A DNA stretch of 55,073 nt from Sphingomonas sp. CCH10-B3 (GCF_001556185.1 NZ_LSIJ01000046.1:1-55073); one strand, 5' to 3'. Numbered from the stretch's first letter, positions 27,181 to 36,602 are shown. Translations and numbers: made by a program. Notes: generated by a model not told the origin, from the sequence alone.

Positions 27181-28230
27181 GTGCCTAACCGCTGGGGTTT
27201 CCCCGATTTCGACGCGCACGAAGGCGTGCATTTGGTCACTGATCCGGCATCGGGGCTGCAGGCCGTGATCGCCATTCACTCGACCAAACTCGGGCCGGCG
27301 GGCGGCGGCGTGCGCTTCTGGCACTATGCCGACAGCAACGAAGCGATCACCGATGCGCTGCGGCTGTCGCGTGGGATGAGCTTCAAAAACGCGATGGCGG
27401 GGCTGCCAATGGGTGGCGGCAAGGCTGTGGTGCTCGCCGACGCCAATCGCACCAAGACCGATGCGCTTCTGAAGGCCTTTGGTCGCGCGATCGATTCACT
27501 CGGCGGGCGTTATGTCACGGCCGAAGACGTCGGCATGTCCGATAAGGACATGGTCACGATTTCGAGCGAGACCAAGTACGTCACTGGCCTGCCGGTCGCG
27601 TCGGGGCGTGCGGGCGGCAATCCGGGGCCGTCGACGGCGCTTGGTGTCTATCTCGGCGTCAAGGCAGCGGCGTTGCGCGGGCTTGGCGCTGACCGCATGC
27701 AGGATGTCCACGTCGCGATCCAGGGCGTCGGCTCGGTCGGGGGCGGGCTTGCCGAGCTGTTGGCGCAGGATGGCGCGCGGCTGACGCTGGCGGATGTCGA
27801 TGCTGAGCGCGCGCAGGCGCTCGCGGCGCGACTGGGGGCGGCGGTCGTGCCCGCCGAAGAGATTCTGGGAATCGAGGCGGATATCGTCAGCCCCAACGCG
27901 CTCGGTGCCATCCTGACCGAAACGTCGATCGCGGCGCTGCAAACCAAGGTAATCGCAGGCGGCGCCAACAACCAGCTTGCGACGCCCGAGGATGGCTGGC
28001 GGCTGCACGCACGCGGCATCACCTATGCCCCCGATTACGTCATCAACGCGGGCGGGATCATCAACGTCTGCCTGGAGTATATGGGGCAGGGCGACCGCGC
28101 CGAAGTCGAAGCGCGCATCCACAAGATCCCCGACCGGCTCAACGAAGTTTGGGACGAAAGCGACCGCAGCGGCGAGCCCGCAGCGGCCGTGGCGGACATG
28201 ATCGCCAAGCGGCTGATCGGCCGCGGCTGA
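27181..28230 (+). CDS. Leucine dehydrogenase-like amino acid dehydrogenase
   Basis: NAD-dependent oxidative deaminase of the Glu/Leu/Phe/Val dehydrogenase family, probably acting on branched-chain amino acids. The GTG at 27181, with a GGGGGG tract a few bases upstream, gives 349 residues; an earlier ATG lies inside tRNA-His and is rejected. The substrate lysine K69 and catalytic K81 stand in GMSFKNAMAGLPMGGGKAVV, the glycine-rich P-A-G-G-G-V-R site is near residue 40, and the Rossmann motif AIQGVGSVGGGLAELL is near 180. The product has the usual length of leucine dehydrogenase (about 350). Confidence 0.9.
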   Translation: MPNRWGFPDFDAHEGVHLVTDPASGLQAVIAIHSTKLGPAGGGVRFWHYADSNEAITDALRLSRGMSFKNAMAGLPMGGGKAVVLADANRTKTDALLKAFGRAIDSLGGRYVTAEDVGMSDKDMVTISSETKYVTGLPVASGRAGGNPGPSTALGVYLGVKAAALRGLGADRMQDVHVAIQGVGSVGGGLAELLAQDGARLTLADVDAERAQALAARLGAAVVPAEEILGIEADIVSPNALGAILTETSIAALQTKVIAGGANNQLATPEDGWRLHARGITYAPDYVINAGGIINVCLEYMGQGDRAEVEARIHKIPDRLNEVWDESDRSGEPAAAVADMIAKRLIGRG

Positions 28231-28241
28231 GCGCGCGCGGC

Positions 28242-29018
28242 GTGGAACTGCCATCGTCGCTCGCGGAAATTGTTGCGGGCTATCGTGCGAATCCCAGTTT
28301 GGTAGGCGAATCTGGCGCCGTGATCCACCAGCTCGATGCTGTTGGACGTCCGGTGCTCTTCCTGAAGCAAGGCGGTAGCCGGGTCGCCACCGACATCGTC
28401 GACGAATATGCCCGGCTGCGCTGGCTTCAGGGGCGCTGGCAGGTATCCGCGATCGTCGGCTATGCCGAGACCGAAGCTGGCGCGTGGCTGCTGACGACCG
28501 CGCTGCCCGGCCGTGCGGCCTATGGCTGGCTCGAGGACCATCCCGACCGTCGCGAAACTGCGATGCGCTCAATCGCAGCGTTCCTGCGTCTGATGCACGC
28601 AGAGCCAATTGCGACCTGCCCGTTCGACGCGAGCCTCGACCTGCGCAGCGCCGATGCAGCCGCGAATGTCGTCGCGGGCCGGGTTGATCTCGATGACCTC
28701 GATCCCGAGCGCGAAGGCTGGTCCGCAGAGCAGTTGTGGGACCATTTTCAGCGCCTGTTGCTGCTCGATGCCGATCCGGTGGTTACGCACGGCGACTTCT
28801 CGCTCGACAATATCTTCCTCGACGATGACGGCACGGTCACCGGATGCCTCGATGTGGGCCGCGTCGGGGTCGCGGACCGCTATCAAGACCTGGCGATCCT
28901 GTGGAACAGTCTGCGCGAGTTCGATCTCGGTCTCGCCGAGGCCATGTTCGAGGCTTATGGCGTGGCGCCCGATCGCGAGAAGATCGAGCTCCACCTCCTG
29001 TTCGACGAATTCTTCTAG
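28242..29018 (+). CDS. APH(3')-like aminoglycoside phosphotransferase
   Basis: A 258-residue kinase of the aminoglycoside 3'-phosphotransferase type. The ATP lysine is K42 (LFLKQGG), the catalytic loop VVTHGDFSLDNIFLDDDG holds D185, and the metal site D204 is in GCLDVGRVGVADRYQDLA. The C-terminus HLLFDEFF is the closing motif of APH(3') enzymes. The GTG start at 28242 lies 11 bases after the previous stop, so it may be co-transcribed with the dehydrogenase. Resistance activity is not proven; chromosomal homologues may phosphorylate other molecules. Its stop TAG overlaps the stop of the alanine dehydrogenase remnant on the other strand. Confidence 0.85.
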   Translation: MELPSSLAEIVAGYRANPSLVGESGAVIHQLDAVGRPVLFLKQGGSRVATDIVDEYARLRWLQGRWQVSAIVGYAETEAGAWLLTTALPGRAAYGWLEDHPDRRETAMRSIAAFLRLMHAEPIATCPFDASLDLRSADAAANVVAGRVDLDDLDPEREGWSAEQLWDHFQRLLLLDADPVVTHGDFSLDNIFLDDDGTVTGCLDVGRVGVADRYQDLAILWNSLREFDLGLAEAMFEAYGVAPDREKIELHLLFDEFF

Positions 29019-29113
29019 TTCATCGGCAAATCAAGCGCTTCCGCGACGCACTGAGACCGGATTTTGCGGCCCGACACATGCGACCCGCTCGCCAGATCCG
29101 GATTGGCCGCAGC
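29015..29113 (-). pseudogene. Detached, diverged copy of the alanine dehydrogenase 3' end
   Basis: Read on the minus strand, 32 codons plus TAG match the last 32 residues of the intact Ald at 29951 at 22 positions, including VSG, KIR and the closing ALDLPMN. The copy begins at the aac(3) stop codon and has no start of its own. Several differences are conservative (N/D, S/N, E/D), which suggests the tail of a different, once functional ald gene and not a recent duplicate. Confidence 0.85.
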
Positions 29114-29949
29114 TAGGCCGAGGCGGAGCCGGTCGCGGCCTCCATCCAATCGACCGCAAAGCGAACCAGCAGCGGCGCCTCCATCAACAGCGACGGCGCA
29201 GCGCCAATGGTCCCGCGTGAACCGTTACCGCGCTCGACAAAGGCCGAGACAATCGCGTGAATGTGATTCGCAGGCAACGCATCGCTCACCGGATCATCGG
29301 TTTCAAACTCCTCGACGAAGCGCCACTGCGTCCCAGCAGGTGTGGCGAGCGGGACTTCAAAACGCACCACTATCTTGGCGGGCAGGCGGGCGAGGTGTTC
29401 AGCATAGTGAATTGCCGTGCATTTGCTCCACGGTGCGCCGACCATCAGGATTCGTCCGCCGGCCTCAACCAGCTTGGCAAGTGGCGATCCGGGACCATAG
29501 CCATAGTCCATCGGGTGATCCGCGGTCAGCCAGTCGGCCCGCGCGCCGATTGCCGCCATCGAGGCGCTCGGGTTAGAACTGCGGCATGCGCCTGGGGTTG
29601 TCCTGAGGCATTCGGCGATCGCGCCATTGATTCGGATGGCCCGCGCGGTTGCCGGATCAAAGGGCGGGACATGATCGCGCCATTCGGGCAGCACGCATCC
29701 CTCCTCGTCGAGCAGATACTCATGGCGGCTCTCCCAACTGGTATAGACCATGATCGTGCCGGTGGGACCGACGACGTCCAGCATCGCGTGTGTCAGAGTA
29801 TCTGGCCCATTGAGGATCGGCCCCACCCGGCGCATCGCCGCATGGACCAGCACGGTATCGCCCCCGCGCAGGCCGATGCGGTGCAAATCCTCACGCAGCG
29901 ACGCACGTGTGCGATACTCGGGAAGCTCATCCACCCCGGCTCGTCCCAC
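29113..29949 (-). CDS. AAC(3)-like aminoglycoside 3-N-acetyltransferase
   Basis: A 278-residue member of the Antibiotic_NAT family, which transfers acetyl from acetyl-CoA to an amino group. Hallmarks are LREDLHRIGLRGGDTVLVHAAMRRVG near the N-terminus, HPMDYGYGPGSPLAKLVEAGGRILMVG and the active-site region KCTAIHYAEHLARLP. The GTG at 29949 follows the ald stop by one base, so it reads as an ald-aac(3) operon; another GTG at 29934 is possible. It is enclosed between the intact ald end and a second ald tail. Substrate specificity cannot be read from the sequence. Confidence 0.88.
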   Translation of the reverse strand: MGRAGVDELPEYRTRASLREDLHRIGLRGGDTVLVHAAMRRVGPILNGPDTLTHAMLDVVGPTGTIMVYTSWESRHEYLLDEEGCVLPEWRDHVPPFDPATARAIRINGAIAECLRTTPGACRSSNPSASMAAIGARADWLTADHPMDYGYGPGSPLAKLVEAGGRILMVGAPWSKCTAIHYAEHLARLPAKIVVRFEVPLATPAGTQWRFVEEFETDDPVSDALPANHIHAIVSAFVERGNGSRGTIGAAPSLLMEAPLLVRFAVDWMEAATGSASA

Positions 29950-29950
29950 C

Positions 29951-31045
29951 TCAGTTCATCGGCAAGTCGAGCGCATCAGCCACGGCCTGGTGCCGAATCT
30001 TGCCGCCCGAGACATTCAAGCCGTTCGCCAGATGCGGGTCGGCGGCCATTGCGGCCTCGGCGCCCAGATTGGCGAGTTTCAGCGCGAACGGCAGCGTCGC
30101 GTTGTTGAGCGCGAACGCCGAGGTGCGGGCGACGGCGCCTGGCATGTTGGCGACGCAGTAATGGATCACGCCATCGACTTCGAACACCGGGTCCTCGTGC
30201 GTCGTCGCGTGGCTGGTCTCGAAGCAGCCGCCCTGGTCGATCGCGATATCGACCATCACCGACCCGCGCTTCATCGTCTTGACCATCTCGCGCGTGACGA
30301 GCTTGGGCGCAGCCGCTCCCGGCACCAGCACCGCGCCGATCACCAGATGTGCGTTACGCACCGCCGCTGCGATCGCCGCCGACGATGCATAGGCGGTCTT
30401 GATCTGGCTTGAGAAAAACATGTCGAGTTCGGCAAGGCGGGCGTTGTTGATGTCATAGATCGTTACGTCGGCACGCATGCCGACTGCCATCTGCGCGGCA
30501 TTCACACCCGAGACACCGCCGCCGAGGATAGCGACGCGCGCCGGCGCCACGCCGGGGACGCCACCGAGCAGGACACCGCGGCCGCCCTGTTCCTTTTCCA
30601 GATAATGCGCGCCGACCTGCACCGACATGCGGCCTGCCACTTCGCTCATCGGTTTGAGCAGGGGCAGCGAGCGATCGGGCGCGGTCACCGTTTCATAGGC
30701 GATGCAGGTCGCGCCCGATTTCATCAACCCTTCGGCCTGCGGCTTGTCGGCCGCGAGGTGGAGATAGGTGAACAGCGTATGGCGTGCTTCGAGCAGCGCG
30801 ATCTCGACCGGCTGCGGCTCCTTGACCTTCACGATCATGTCCGAGTCGGCGAAGACTTGCGCTGCGGTGCCGACGATGCGGGCGCCGGCCTCGACATAGT
30901 CGGCATCTTCGAAGTCGATGCCCATGCCGGCGCGCGTTTCGACCACGACTTCGTGCCCGGCACGCACAAGTTCGGCGACCGACGGCGGGGTAAGCCCCAC
31001 GCGATATTCGTGATTCTTGATTTCCTTGGGGACACCGACTCGCAT
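29951..31045 (-). CDS. ald: Alanine dehydrogenase
   Basis: NAD-dependent conversion of L-alanine to pyruvate and ammonia. The protein begins MRVGVPKEIKNHEYRVGLTP, the standard family opening, from the ATG at 31045, which has GGAG nine bases upstream; ATGs at 31051 and 31060 are alternatives. Motifs are KVKEPQ, TYLHLAADK, the NAD site VAILGGGVSGVNAAQMAVG, VMVDIAIDQGGCFE and the C-terminal VANMPGAVARTSAFALNNAT. Length 364, close to the usual 370. It is divergent from kup. Confidence 0.96.
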   Translation of the reverse strand: MRVGVPKEIKNHEYRVGLTPPSVAELVRAGHEVVVETRAGMGIDFEDADYVEAGARIVGTAAQVFADSDMIVKVKEPQPVEIALLEARHTLFTYLHLAADKPQAEGLMKSGATCIAYETVTAPDRSLPLLKPMSEVAGRMSVQVGAHYLEKEQGGRGVLLGGVPGVAPARVAILGGGVSGVNAAQMAVGMRADVTIYDINNARLAELDMFFSSQIKTAYASSAAIAAAVRNAHLVIGAVLVPGAAAPKLVTREMVKTMKRGSVMVDIAIDQGGCFETSHATTHEDPVFEVDGVIHYCVANMPGAVARTSAFALNNATLPFALKLANLGAEAAMAADPHLANGLNVSGGKIRHQAVADALDLPMN

Positions 31046-31212
31046 TGTCATCCACTCCAACTGCAGACTCGCGCACGGTCCAGCGCCGCGCTTGGCCCCA
31101 ATGTCCCGTTGCGGGGGGCAAGCGCAAGTGCTAGGCGCGCCGCCAGTGACCTTGGGGCTCGCAACGCACCGTCAATGACCGATTTTGCTTCCTCGGCCGG
31201 ACCGATCCACCG

Positions 31213-33120
31213 GTGACCACCACCCCCGACAGCGCGACGGTGGCCCCGCCGAAGGCCGGCGGCAAACGCGGTGCGGCTGCACTCGCGATCAGCGCGATGG
31301 GCGTCGTGTTCGGCGACATCGGCACGAGCCCGCTCTATGCGCTCCGCGAGACTTTCGCCGGCCATCATCCGCTGACGCCCGATTTCTTCCATGTGATGAG
31401 CGTCGTCAGCCTGATCTTCTGGTCGATGATGATCGTGGTGACCTTCAAATATGTCGGCGTCATCATGCGGGTCGACAATCGCGGAGCAGGCGGCAGCCTT
31501 GCGCTGCTCGCGCTGGTTTCGGGCCGCACCAAGACCAAGCGCTGGTCGACCGGCATCGTGCTGCTCGGCGTGCTGGCAACCGCGCTTTTCTATGGCGACG
31601 CGATGATTACCCCGGCCGTGTCGGTGCTGAGCGCAGTCGAGGGCATCACCGTCGCCGCACCCGGCTTTTCAGGCTGGGTCCTGCCGCTCGCGGTGGCGAT
31701 CCTTGTCCTGCTGTTTTCGATCCAGCGGAGCGGCAGCGCGCGCGTGGGCATGTTGTTTGGCCCCGTCATGCTCGTCTATTTCGTAGTGATCGGCACGCTC
31801 GGTGCGGCCAGCATCGTCCAGACCCCGACGATCCTCTGGGCACTGTCGCCGCATTATGCGCTGGCCTTTTTCGCCAGCGAGCCGGTTCGGGCGTTTCTGG
31901 GGCTCGGCTCGGTCGTGCTGGCGGTGACCGGCGCCGAGGCGCTGTACGCCGACATGGGGCATTTCGGGCGCAATCCGATCAAGGTGTCGTGGCTGTTCTT
32001 CGTGCTGCCGGCGCTGCTGCTCAATTACATGGGGCAGGGGGCGCTGCTGATGCGCGAGGGGGCGCCCGCGCTCCACAACCCCTTTTTCCTGCTCGCGCCC
32101 GACTGGCTTCAATTGCCGCTGGTGGTGCTCGCCGTTCTGGCCGCGACGATCGCGAGCCAAGCGGTGATTTCGGGGACCTTCTCGGTCACGCAGCAGGCGA
32201 TCCAGCTTGGCTTCATGCCGCGGCTGCGGATCGATCACACCAATGCCGACACCTTCGGCCAGATTTATGTGCCGCTGATCAACTGGGCGATGCTGACGAT
32301 GGTGATCCTGCTGGTGCTGCTGTTCCGCAGCGTGTCGCAGCTGACGTCGGCCTATGGCGTCGCGGTAACCGGCGCGATGCTGATCGACACCTGCCTGCTG
32401 GCCGTGGTGCTGACGCGGCTGTGGAACTGGCCGATGGTGCGCGCGGTGCCGCTGCTCGGGCTGTTCTTCATTGTCGACGGTGCCTATTTCACTGCGAACC
32501 TGACCAAAATTCCCGCGGGTGGCTGGTTCCCGCTCACCGTCAGCCTTTCGATCTTCGTGGTGCTGACGACGTGGTCGAAGGGGCGCAAGCTGATGGTCGA
32601 GCGGATGCGCGAGACGGCGATGCCGATGAGCGTCTTCATCCGGTCTGCTGCAACCGCCGCGACCCGGGTGCCGGGGACGGCTGTCTTCATGACGTCAAGC
32701 CCGGTTGGCGTGCCGCACGCGCTGCTCCACAATCTGAAGCACAACCGGGTGCTGCACGACCGCATCATCCTGCTGACGGTCAAGATCGCCGATGTGCCGA
32801 CCGTGCCCGCCGATGAGCGGTGCAGCATCGAGGATCTCGGCCACGGCTTCCACCGGATGATCCTGCAATATGGCTTTGTCGAGGAGCCCGATGTCCCGGC
32901 AGCGCTTGCCAACGTGCACCGCTGCGGCGCCGATTTCCGGATGATGGACACCAGCTTCTTCCTCGCGCGCCAGACCCTGCTGCCGTCGGCAAAGCCGGGG
33001 ATGAGCATCTGGCGCGAAAAGCTGTTCGCGTGGATGCTGCGCAACGCCGAAAGCGCGATGGAGTTTTTCCGCCTGCCGACCAACCGCGTGATCGAACTCG
33101 GCAGCCAGGTCGAGATTTGA
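31213..33120 (+). CDS. kup: Kup-type low-affinity potassium uptake transporter
   Basis: A 635-residue inner-membrane K+/H+ symporter. The GTG at 31213 is followed by a short cytoplasmic tail and [20 protein letters not shown], the signature first helix. About twelve membrane helices follow (for example [39 protein letters not shown]), ending in a cytoplasmic C-terminal domain ([28 protein letters not shown]). Length matches the family. No regulatory RNA is apparent in the 167-base gap before it, which also holds the divergent ald promoter. Confidence 0.96.
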   Translation: MTTTPDSATVAPPKAGGKRGAAALAISAMGVVFGDIGTSPLYALRETFAGHHPLTPDFFHVMSVVSLIFWSMMIVVTFKYVGVIMRVDNRGAGGSLALLALVSGRTKTKRWSTGIVLLGVLATALFYGDAMITPAVSVLSAVEGITVAAPGFSGWVLPLAVAILVLLFSIQRSGSARVGMLFGPVMLVYFVVIGTLGAASIVQTPTILWALSPHYALAFFASEPVRAFLGLGSVVLAVTGAEALYADMGHFGRNPIKVSWLFFVLPALLLNYMGQGALLMREGAPALHNPFFLLAPDWLQLPLVVLAVLAATIASQAVISGTFSVTQQAIQLGFMPRLRIDHTNADTFGQIYVPLINWAMLTMVILLVLLFRSVSQLTSAYGVAVTGAMLIDTCLLAVVLTRLWNWPMVRAVPLLGLFFIVDGAYFTANLTKIPAGGWFPLTVSLSIFVVLTTWSKGRKLMVERMRETAMPMSVFIRSAATAATRVPGTAVFMTSSPVGVPHALLHNLKHNRVLHDRIILLTVKIADVPTVPADERCSIEDLGHGFHRMILQYGFVEEPDVPAALANVHRCGADFRMMDTSFFLARQTLLPSAKPGMSIWREKLFAWMLRNAESAMEFFRLPTNRVIELGSQVEI

Positions 33121-33632
33121 CCGAGGGCAGGGCGCCGATCATCGTCTCGGCGCTGTTCGGTGCCCCAGACTTCGCCTGGTTGGACGGGCTTCGGCGTACG
33201 CATTTCCCACCCGAACGCAATGTGATCGCGGCACATCTTACGATGTTCCATCATCTTGCGCCCGATCTTGCCGCCGAACTCAAACAGCGGCTGGCGGCGG
33301 AAACGCGCGGTGTTCCGGCACCCCGCGCACGCATCGCGGGGCTGATCAATCTCGGGCAGGGTGTCGCCTTCCGCATCGAATCGCCCGAGCTGGAGGCTGT
33401 TCGCGCCCGACTCGCTGATGCCTTCGTCACCATGCTGACGCCGCAGGACCGCGCGGGCTGGCGACCGCATGTGACGATCCAGAATAAAGTGACACCGGCC
33501 GAAGCGAAGGCGCTTCTCGCCAAGCTCTCGGCGGAATTTGCGCCGCGCCCGCTTGCCATCACGGGGCTGGCGAGCTGGTGGTATCGCGGCGGGCCATGGG
33601 AGCCGCTGTCGCGCCACATGTTCGCGTCTTGA
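33117..33632 (+). CDS. 2'-5' RNA ligase / cyclic phosphodiesterase superfamily protein
   Basis: A 171-residue protein with the paired H-x-T motifs of the 2H phosphoesterase fold: HLTMFHHL near residue 41 and HVTIQNKV near residue 120. Family members open or form 2',5' links or hydrolyse cyclic phosphates on RNA ends. The TTG at 33117 sits in a TTGA overlap with the kup stop and is the only sensible start, because upstream in-frame sequence lies inside kup. The in vivo substrate is unknown. Confidence 0.85.
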   Translation: MTEGRAPIIVSALFGAPDFAWLDGLRRTHFPPERNVIAAHLTMFHHLAPDLAAELKQRLAAETRGVPAPRARIAGLINLGQGVAFRIESPELEAVRARLADAFVTMLTPQDRAGWRPHVTIQNKVTPAEAKALLAKLSAEFAPRPLAITGLASWWYRGGPWEPLSRHMFAS

Positions 33633-33687
33633 CCCGCCGCGCGCCAGCCCTTATGCGGCCCGCTCGCCTTCGCGGCGAGCCGATTGG

Positions 33688-33764
33688 GGCGAAGTAGCTC
33701 AGCTGGTTAGAGCACGGGAATCATAATCCTGGGGTCGGGGGTTCAAGTCCCTCCTTCGCTACCA
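33688..33764 (+). tRNA. tRNA-Met (CAT), elongator type
   Basis: Acceptor GGCGAAG/CTTCGCT (one G-T pair), D arm GCTCAGCTGGTTAGAGC, anticodon stem-loop CGGGAATCATAATCCTG with CAT, T arm GGGGGTTCAAGTCCCTC, CCA end encoded. The GGAATCATAATCC anticodon arm and the paired first acceptor base fit elongator Met and not the initiator; tRNA-Ile2 is less likely. Confidence 0.93.
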
Positions 33765-33910
33765 CCTCGATTGACCATCAGAGCGCCCGGTCGACTGCCA
33801 CTGCAATCGGTGCGCTTGTAACGATTGCGCGTCCTGTCGCGAACATGATGTTGCCAGCGAGCCACCGGCATCCCTACATCCGGTTGCCAACGCGCCAACA
33901 GGACACCGTA

Positions 33911-34882
33911 ATGCCGACCACTCATTCGACTCGCATGCTCATCATCGGCTCCGGCCCGGCCGGACTGTCGGCTGCTATCTATGGCGCGCGCGCAGGGATG
34001 CAGCCGATCCTCGTTCAGGGCATCCAGCCGGGCGGCCAGTTGATGACGACCACCGATGTCGAGAATTACCCCGGGTTTCGCAACGTCATCCAAGGCCCAT
34101 GGCTGATGGACGAGATGTCGGCGCAGGCCGAACATGTCGGGACCCGGCTGATGTACGATACGATCGTCGAGGTCGATCTGTCGCGGCGTCCCTTCCGGCT
34201 GATCGGCGACGGCGGCGACATCTATGAAGGCGACGTCCTGATCATTGCGACCGGTGCGCAGGCGAAGTGGCTGGGCCTCGACAGCGAGGAGCTGATGAAG
34301 GGCAAGGGCGTCAGCGCCTGCGCGACCTGCGACGGCTTTTTCTATCGCGGCAAGAAGGTCGCGGTGATCGGCGGCGGCAACACCGCTGTCGAGGAAGCGC
34401 TGTACCTGACCAACCACAGCGACGATGTAACGCTGATCCATCGCCGCGATTCGCTGCGCGCCGAAAAGATCCTGCAGGACCGGCTATTCGCCAATCCCAA
34501 GATCAAGGTGTTGTGGAACAAGGAGGTCCGGAGCTTCGTCGGCGGCGGGACGCCGGAGGGGCTGGTCGGGATCGACCTGCTCGACCGTGTGACCGGCGAG
34601 GCATCGCGGCTCGATGTCGAGGGCGGGTTCGTCGCGATCGGCCATCATCCGGCGACCGAATTGTTCCGCGGCCATGTCGCGCTCGACGATGACGGCTATA
34701 TCGAGGTCGAGAAGGGCACCACGCGCACCAGCGTGGCCGGTGTATTCGCCTGCGGCGACGTGATGGACAAAATCTATCGCCAGGCAATTACGGCGGCAGG
34801 CACCGGCTGCATGGCGGCGCTCGATGCCGAACGATTCCTTGCCGAGGCGGACTTCGAAGAGCTTGCAGCAGCGGCCGAATAA
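33911..34882 (+). CDS. trxB: Thioredoxin-disulfide reductase
   Basis: NADPH-dependent flavoprotein that reduces thioredoxin. From the ATG at 33911 (AGGA a few bases upstream) the 323-residue protein shows the FAD site LIIGSGPAGLSAAIY, the redox pair C137/C140 in VSACATCDGFFYR, the NADPH site VAVIGGGNTAVEEAL with HRRDSLRAEKI, and the closing FAD motif VFACGDVMDKIYRQAITAAGTGC. An ATG at 33845 would add an unsupported tail. Its stop directly abuts that of the next, convergent gene. Confidence 0.97.
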   Translation: MPTTHSTRMLIIGSGPAGLSAAIYGARAGMQPILVQGIQPGGQLMTTTDVENYPGFRNVIQGPWLMDEMSAQAEHVGTRLMYDTIVEVDLSRRPFRLIGDGGDIYEGDVLIIATGAQAKWLGLDSEELMKGKGVSACATCDGFFYRGKKVAVIGGGNTAVEEALYLTNHSDDVTLIHRRDSLRAEKILQDRLFANPKIKVLWNKEVRSFVGGGTPEGLVGIDLLDRVTGEASRLDVEGGFVAIGHHPATELFRGHVALDDDGYIEVEKGTTRTSVAGVFACGDVMDKIYRQAITAAGTGCMAALDAERFLAEADFEELAAAAE

Positions 34883-35668
34883 TCAGTTCAGCGCCGAACG
34901 GATAGCGTCGTACAACGCGGCCTTGTCGGCGCTGCCGGCAAAACTGTGCGATGCGGTGTCGATCGTAACGATCGCACCTGCATAGCGCCGCCGCCGTGCC
35001 GCTGCGCGAAAGGCGATTGCGGTGGCATCGCGTTCGGCGAGGATGATGGTTGTGTCGTGGATCGCGAGGCCTGCGAAAACGGCTTGCTCAAGCGCGCTGG
35101 ATTCTTTCGAGCCTGTTTGAAAAATCTTGCGCAAGCCACTCGCAAGCTTGCCGAAATCGACGCCGCCACGCAGCAGGCTCAGCCACGCGCCCGGATCGCG
35201 CAACCGATCGGCATAGCGCGCCCGAATGGCGGCCGCGGGCGGCAGATCATCGGTTGCCTCGATGATCCAGGGATTGGCAAGGATCAGCCGGTCGAGCCCG
35301 GCGTCACGCCCGAACATGGCCAGCGCGCTCGCTGCATCGCAATTGCCGAAGCCGACCAGCCGATTCAGCGCGGGGCAGTGCTCGCGGAAGGTCGCCACTG
35401 CCGCCGCAATATCCTCGGCCGAGCCTTCGAAGCCGCCATTCTCTCCCGTCGAATCACCGATCCCGCGCCGGTCGAACCGGAACACGGGCACGCCGTCGGC
35501 CGCCAGTCGAGCCGCCAGCGCCGCCATGCCGCGATGCGCGCCGCAGCGGATCTCGTTGCCGCCCGACACGATCAGCAATCCTGTCGACTCTGCCGCTTCA
35601 TCAAGCGAGCCGACCAACGTCTCGCCGCCGCAAGGGAAGGCAATCAATCGGCGCACTGGCGCACCCAT
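34883..35668 (-). CDS. Exosortase A system-associated hydrolase 1
   Basis: An alpha/beta hydrolase of 261 residues of the type that accompanies XrtA loci. It begins MGAPVRRLIAFPCGGETLVG, and FRFDRRGIGDSTGE follows an oxyanion-like GGNEIRCGAHRG. The nucleophile elbow appears as GFGNCDAASAL, where the usual serine is replaced by Cys or Asp. The ATG at 35668 overlaps the next hydrolase by 25 bases; longer in-frame readings run over that gene. Its exact reaction is unknown. Confidence 0.88.
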   Translation of the reverse strand: MGAPVRRLIAFPCGGETLVGSLDEAAESTGLLIVSGGNEIRCGAHRGMAALAARLAADGVPVFRFDRRGIGDSTGENGGFEGSAEDIAAAVATFREHCPALNRLVGFGNCDAASALAMFGRDAGLDRLILANPWIIEATDDLPPAAAIRARYADRLRDPGAWLSLLRGGVDFGKLASGLRKIFQTGSKESSALEQAVFAGLAIHDTTIILAERDATAIAFRAAARRRRYAGAIVTIDTASHSFAGSADKAALYDAIRSALN

Positions 35669-36339
35669 TCTGCAAGGTCCTGCGCCAGTCGGAGCGCGAG
35701 CGCAGGATCGTGGCTTGGCTCGGCGCGACGCCAGAGCGGGGGTCCGGGAACTTTCAGGTTGGCGACTGCGGGATCGCTTTCGAGCCTGACGGTGCGCAAC
35801 GGTACGTCGCGTGGCTCCAGCGCCGTGTGCGCGTCGAGCGCAGCGTAGAGTGGCCAGCCCAATTCGTTGCCGACCAGATTGGCGGGTGGACTGTCGAGCC
35901 CGAAACCCGACCAATCCTTGCGCCCGCTCACCGCCTCGGCTCGGCGCAGATCGTTGAGCATGGCGCGACCCGGGATCGGCGCGAACCGCCAGACGCTGCT
36001 GACGCCCAAGGCGCTGTCCAGCACTGCCGCTCCGCGCATCACCGCCAGATCGGGTTGCCGGACAGCGCCCTGCGCCGCCACGATCGCCTGCAGGGCCTCT
36101 TGCCACGCTTCCAGCGTAGCATGCTCGGTCGGCACGTCGCTTTCGCCCTGACCCGGCAGGTCGGGCAGCACCGTAGTGATCCCGGCCTCGGCAAGGGCGC
36201 GCGCGATTGCCACGCCAAAAGTGCGGGTGCGGTTATGCTCGTCGAACAGCGGCAACAGCAGGATGACGACCGGGCCTGCAACGGGACCGAAGCGGAGCAT
36301 CGCCTCGCGTCCGCCGCGCCAGTCATAATGCTCGATCAA
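35644..36339 (-). CDS. Exosortase A system-associated hydrolase 2
   Basis: A 231-residue alpha/beta hydrolase-like protein of XrtA loci, with LLLPLFDEHNRTRTFGVAIARAL near residue 28 and VLPDLPGQGESD near 58. The latter is the conserved strand-loop after which related proteins place the nucleophile. It starts with a TTG in a TTGA overlap with the acyl carrier protein stop (an inner ATG at 36300 is the alternative). It reads with hydrolase 1 and ACP as one operon. Substrate unknown. Confidence 0.85.
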   Translation of the reverse strand: MIEHYDWRGGREAMLRFGPVAGPVVILLLPLFDEHNRTRTFGVAIARALAEAGITTVLPDLPGQGESDVPTEHATLEAWQEALQAIVAAQGAVRQPDLAVMRGAAVLDSALGVSSVWRFAPIPGRAMLNDLRRAEAVSGRKDWSGFGLDSPPANLVGNELGWPLYAALDAHTALEPRDVPLRTVRLESDPAVANLKVPGPPLWRRAEPSHDPALALRLAQDLAEWVRQCAD

Positions 36340-36602
36340 CGCGACTGCTTGGCGGCGACGAAGGCGGTCAGCCCGCCAAAGGTCGCGAGCATCTCGCCAT
36401 CGACCTCGTCATCCTCGATCAAAATTCCCAGCCGGTCCTCGATCTCGGTCAGGACCGACATGACCGCCATCGAATCAAATTCGGGCAGCGCGCCGAACAG
36501 GCCGGTGTCGGCGTTGAATGCGGCCGCACGGCTGGCACTGATCCCGAGCACATCGCTCAGCACGTTGCGCACTACCGTTTCCACCTGCACAATCGTTTCC
36601 AA
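36336..36602 (-). CDS. Acyl carrier protein of the exosortase A locus
   Basis: An 88-residue carrier protein. The phosphopantetheine serine lies in PEFDSMAVMSVLTEIEDRLG, with the helix IEDDEVDGEMLATFGGLTAF behind it. The start is a TTG at 36602 after a GGGGGGCAGGG ribosome site; no ATG is available in frame nearby. It is divergent from the acyl-CoA ligase, which is the likely enzyme loading it. Confidence 0.88.
   Translation of the reverse strand: METIVQVETVVRNVLSDVLGISASRAAAFNADTGLFGALPEFDSMAVMSVLTEIEDRLGILIEDDEVDGEMLATFGGLTAFVAAKQSR

Noticed and set aside
28242..29949. Integron cassette or transposon carrying aph and aac(3)
   Set aside because: No attC-like sites, integrase, inverted repeats or target duplications were seen; the ald tail explains the junction better.
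33662..33680. Terminator GCTCGCC/GGCGAGC before tRNA-Met
   Set aside because: A perfect 7-bp stem with a short loop, but no T tract follows and it lies just before the tRNA; function cannot be claimed.
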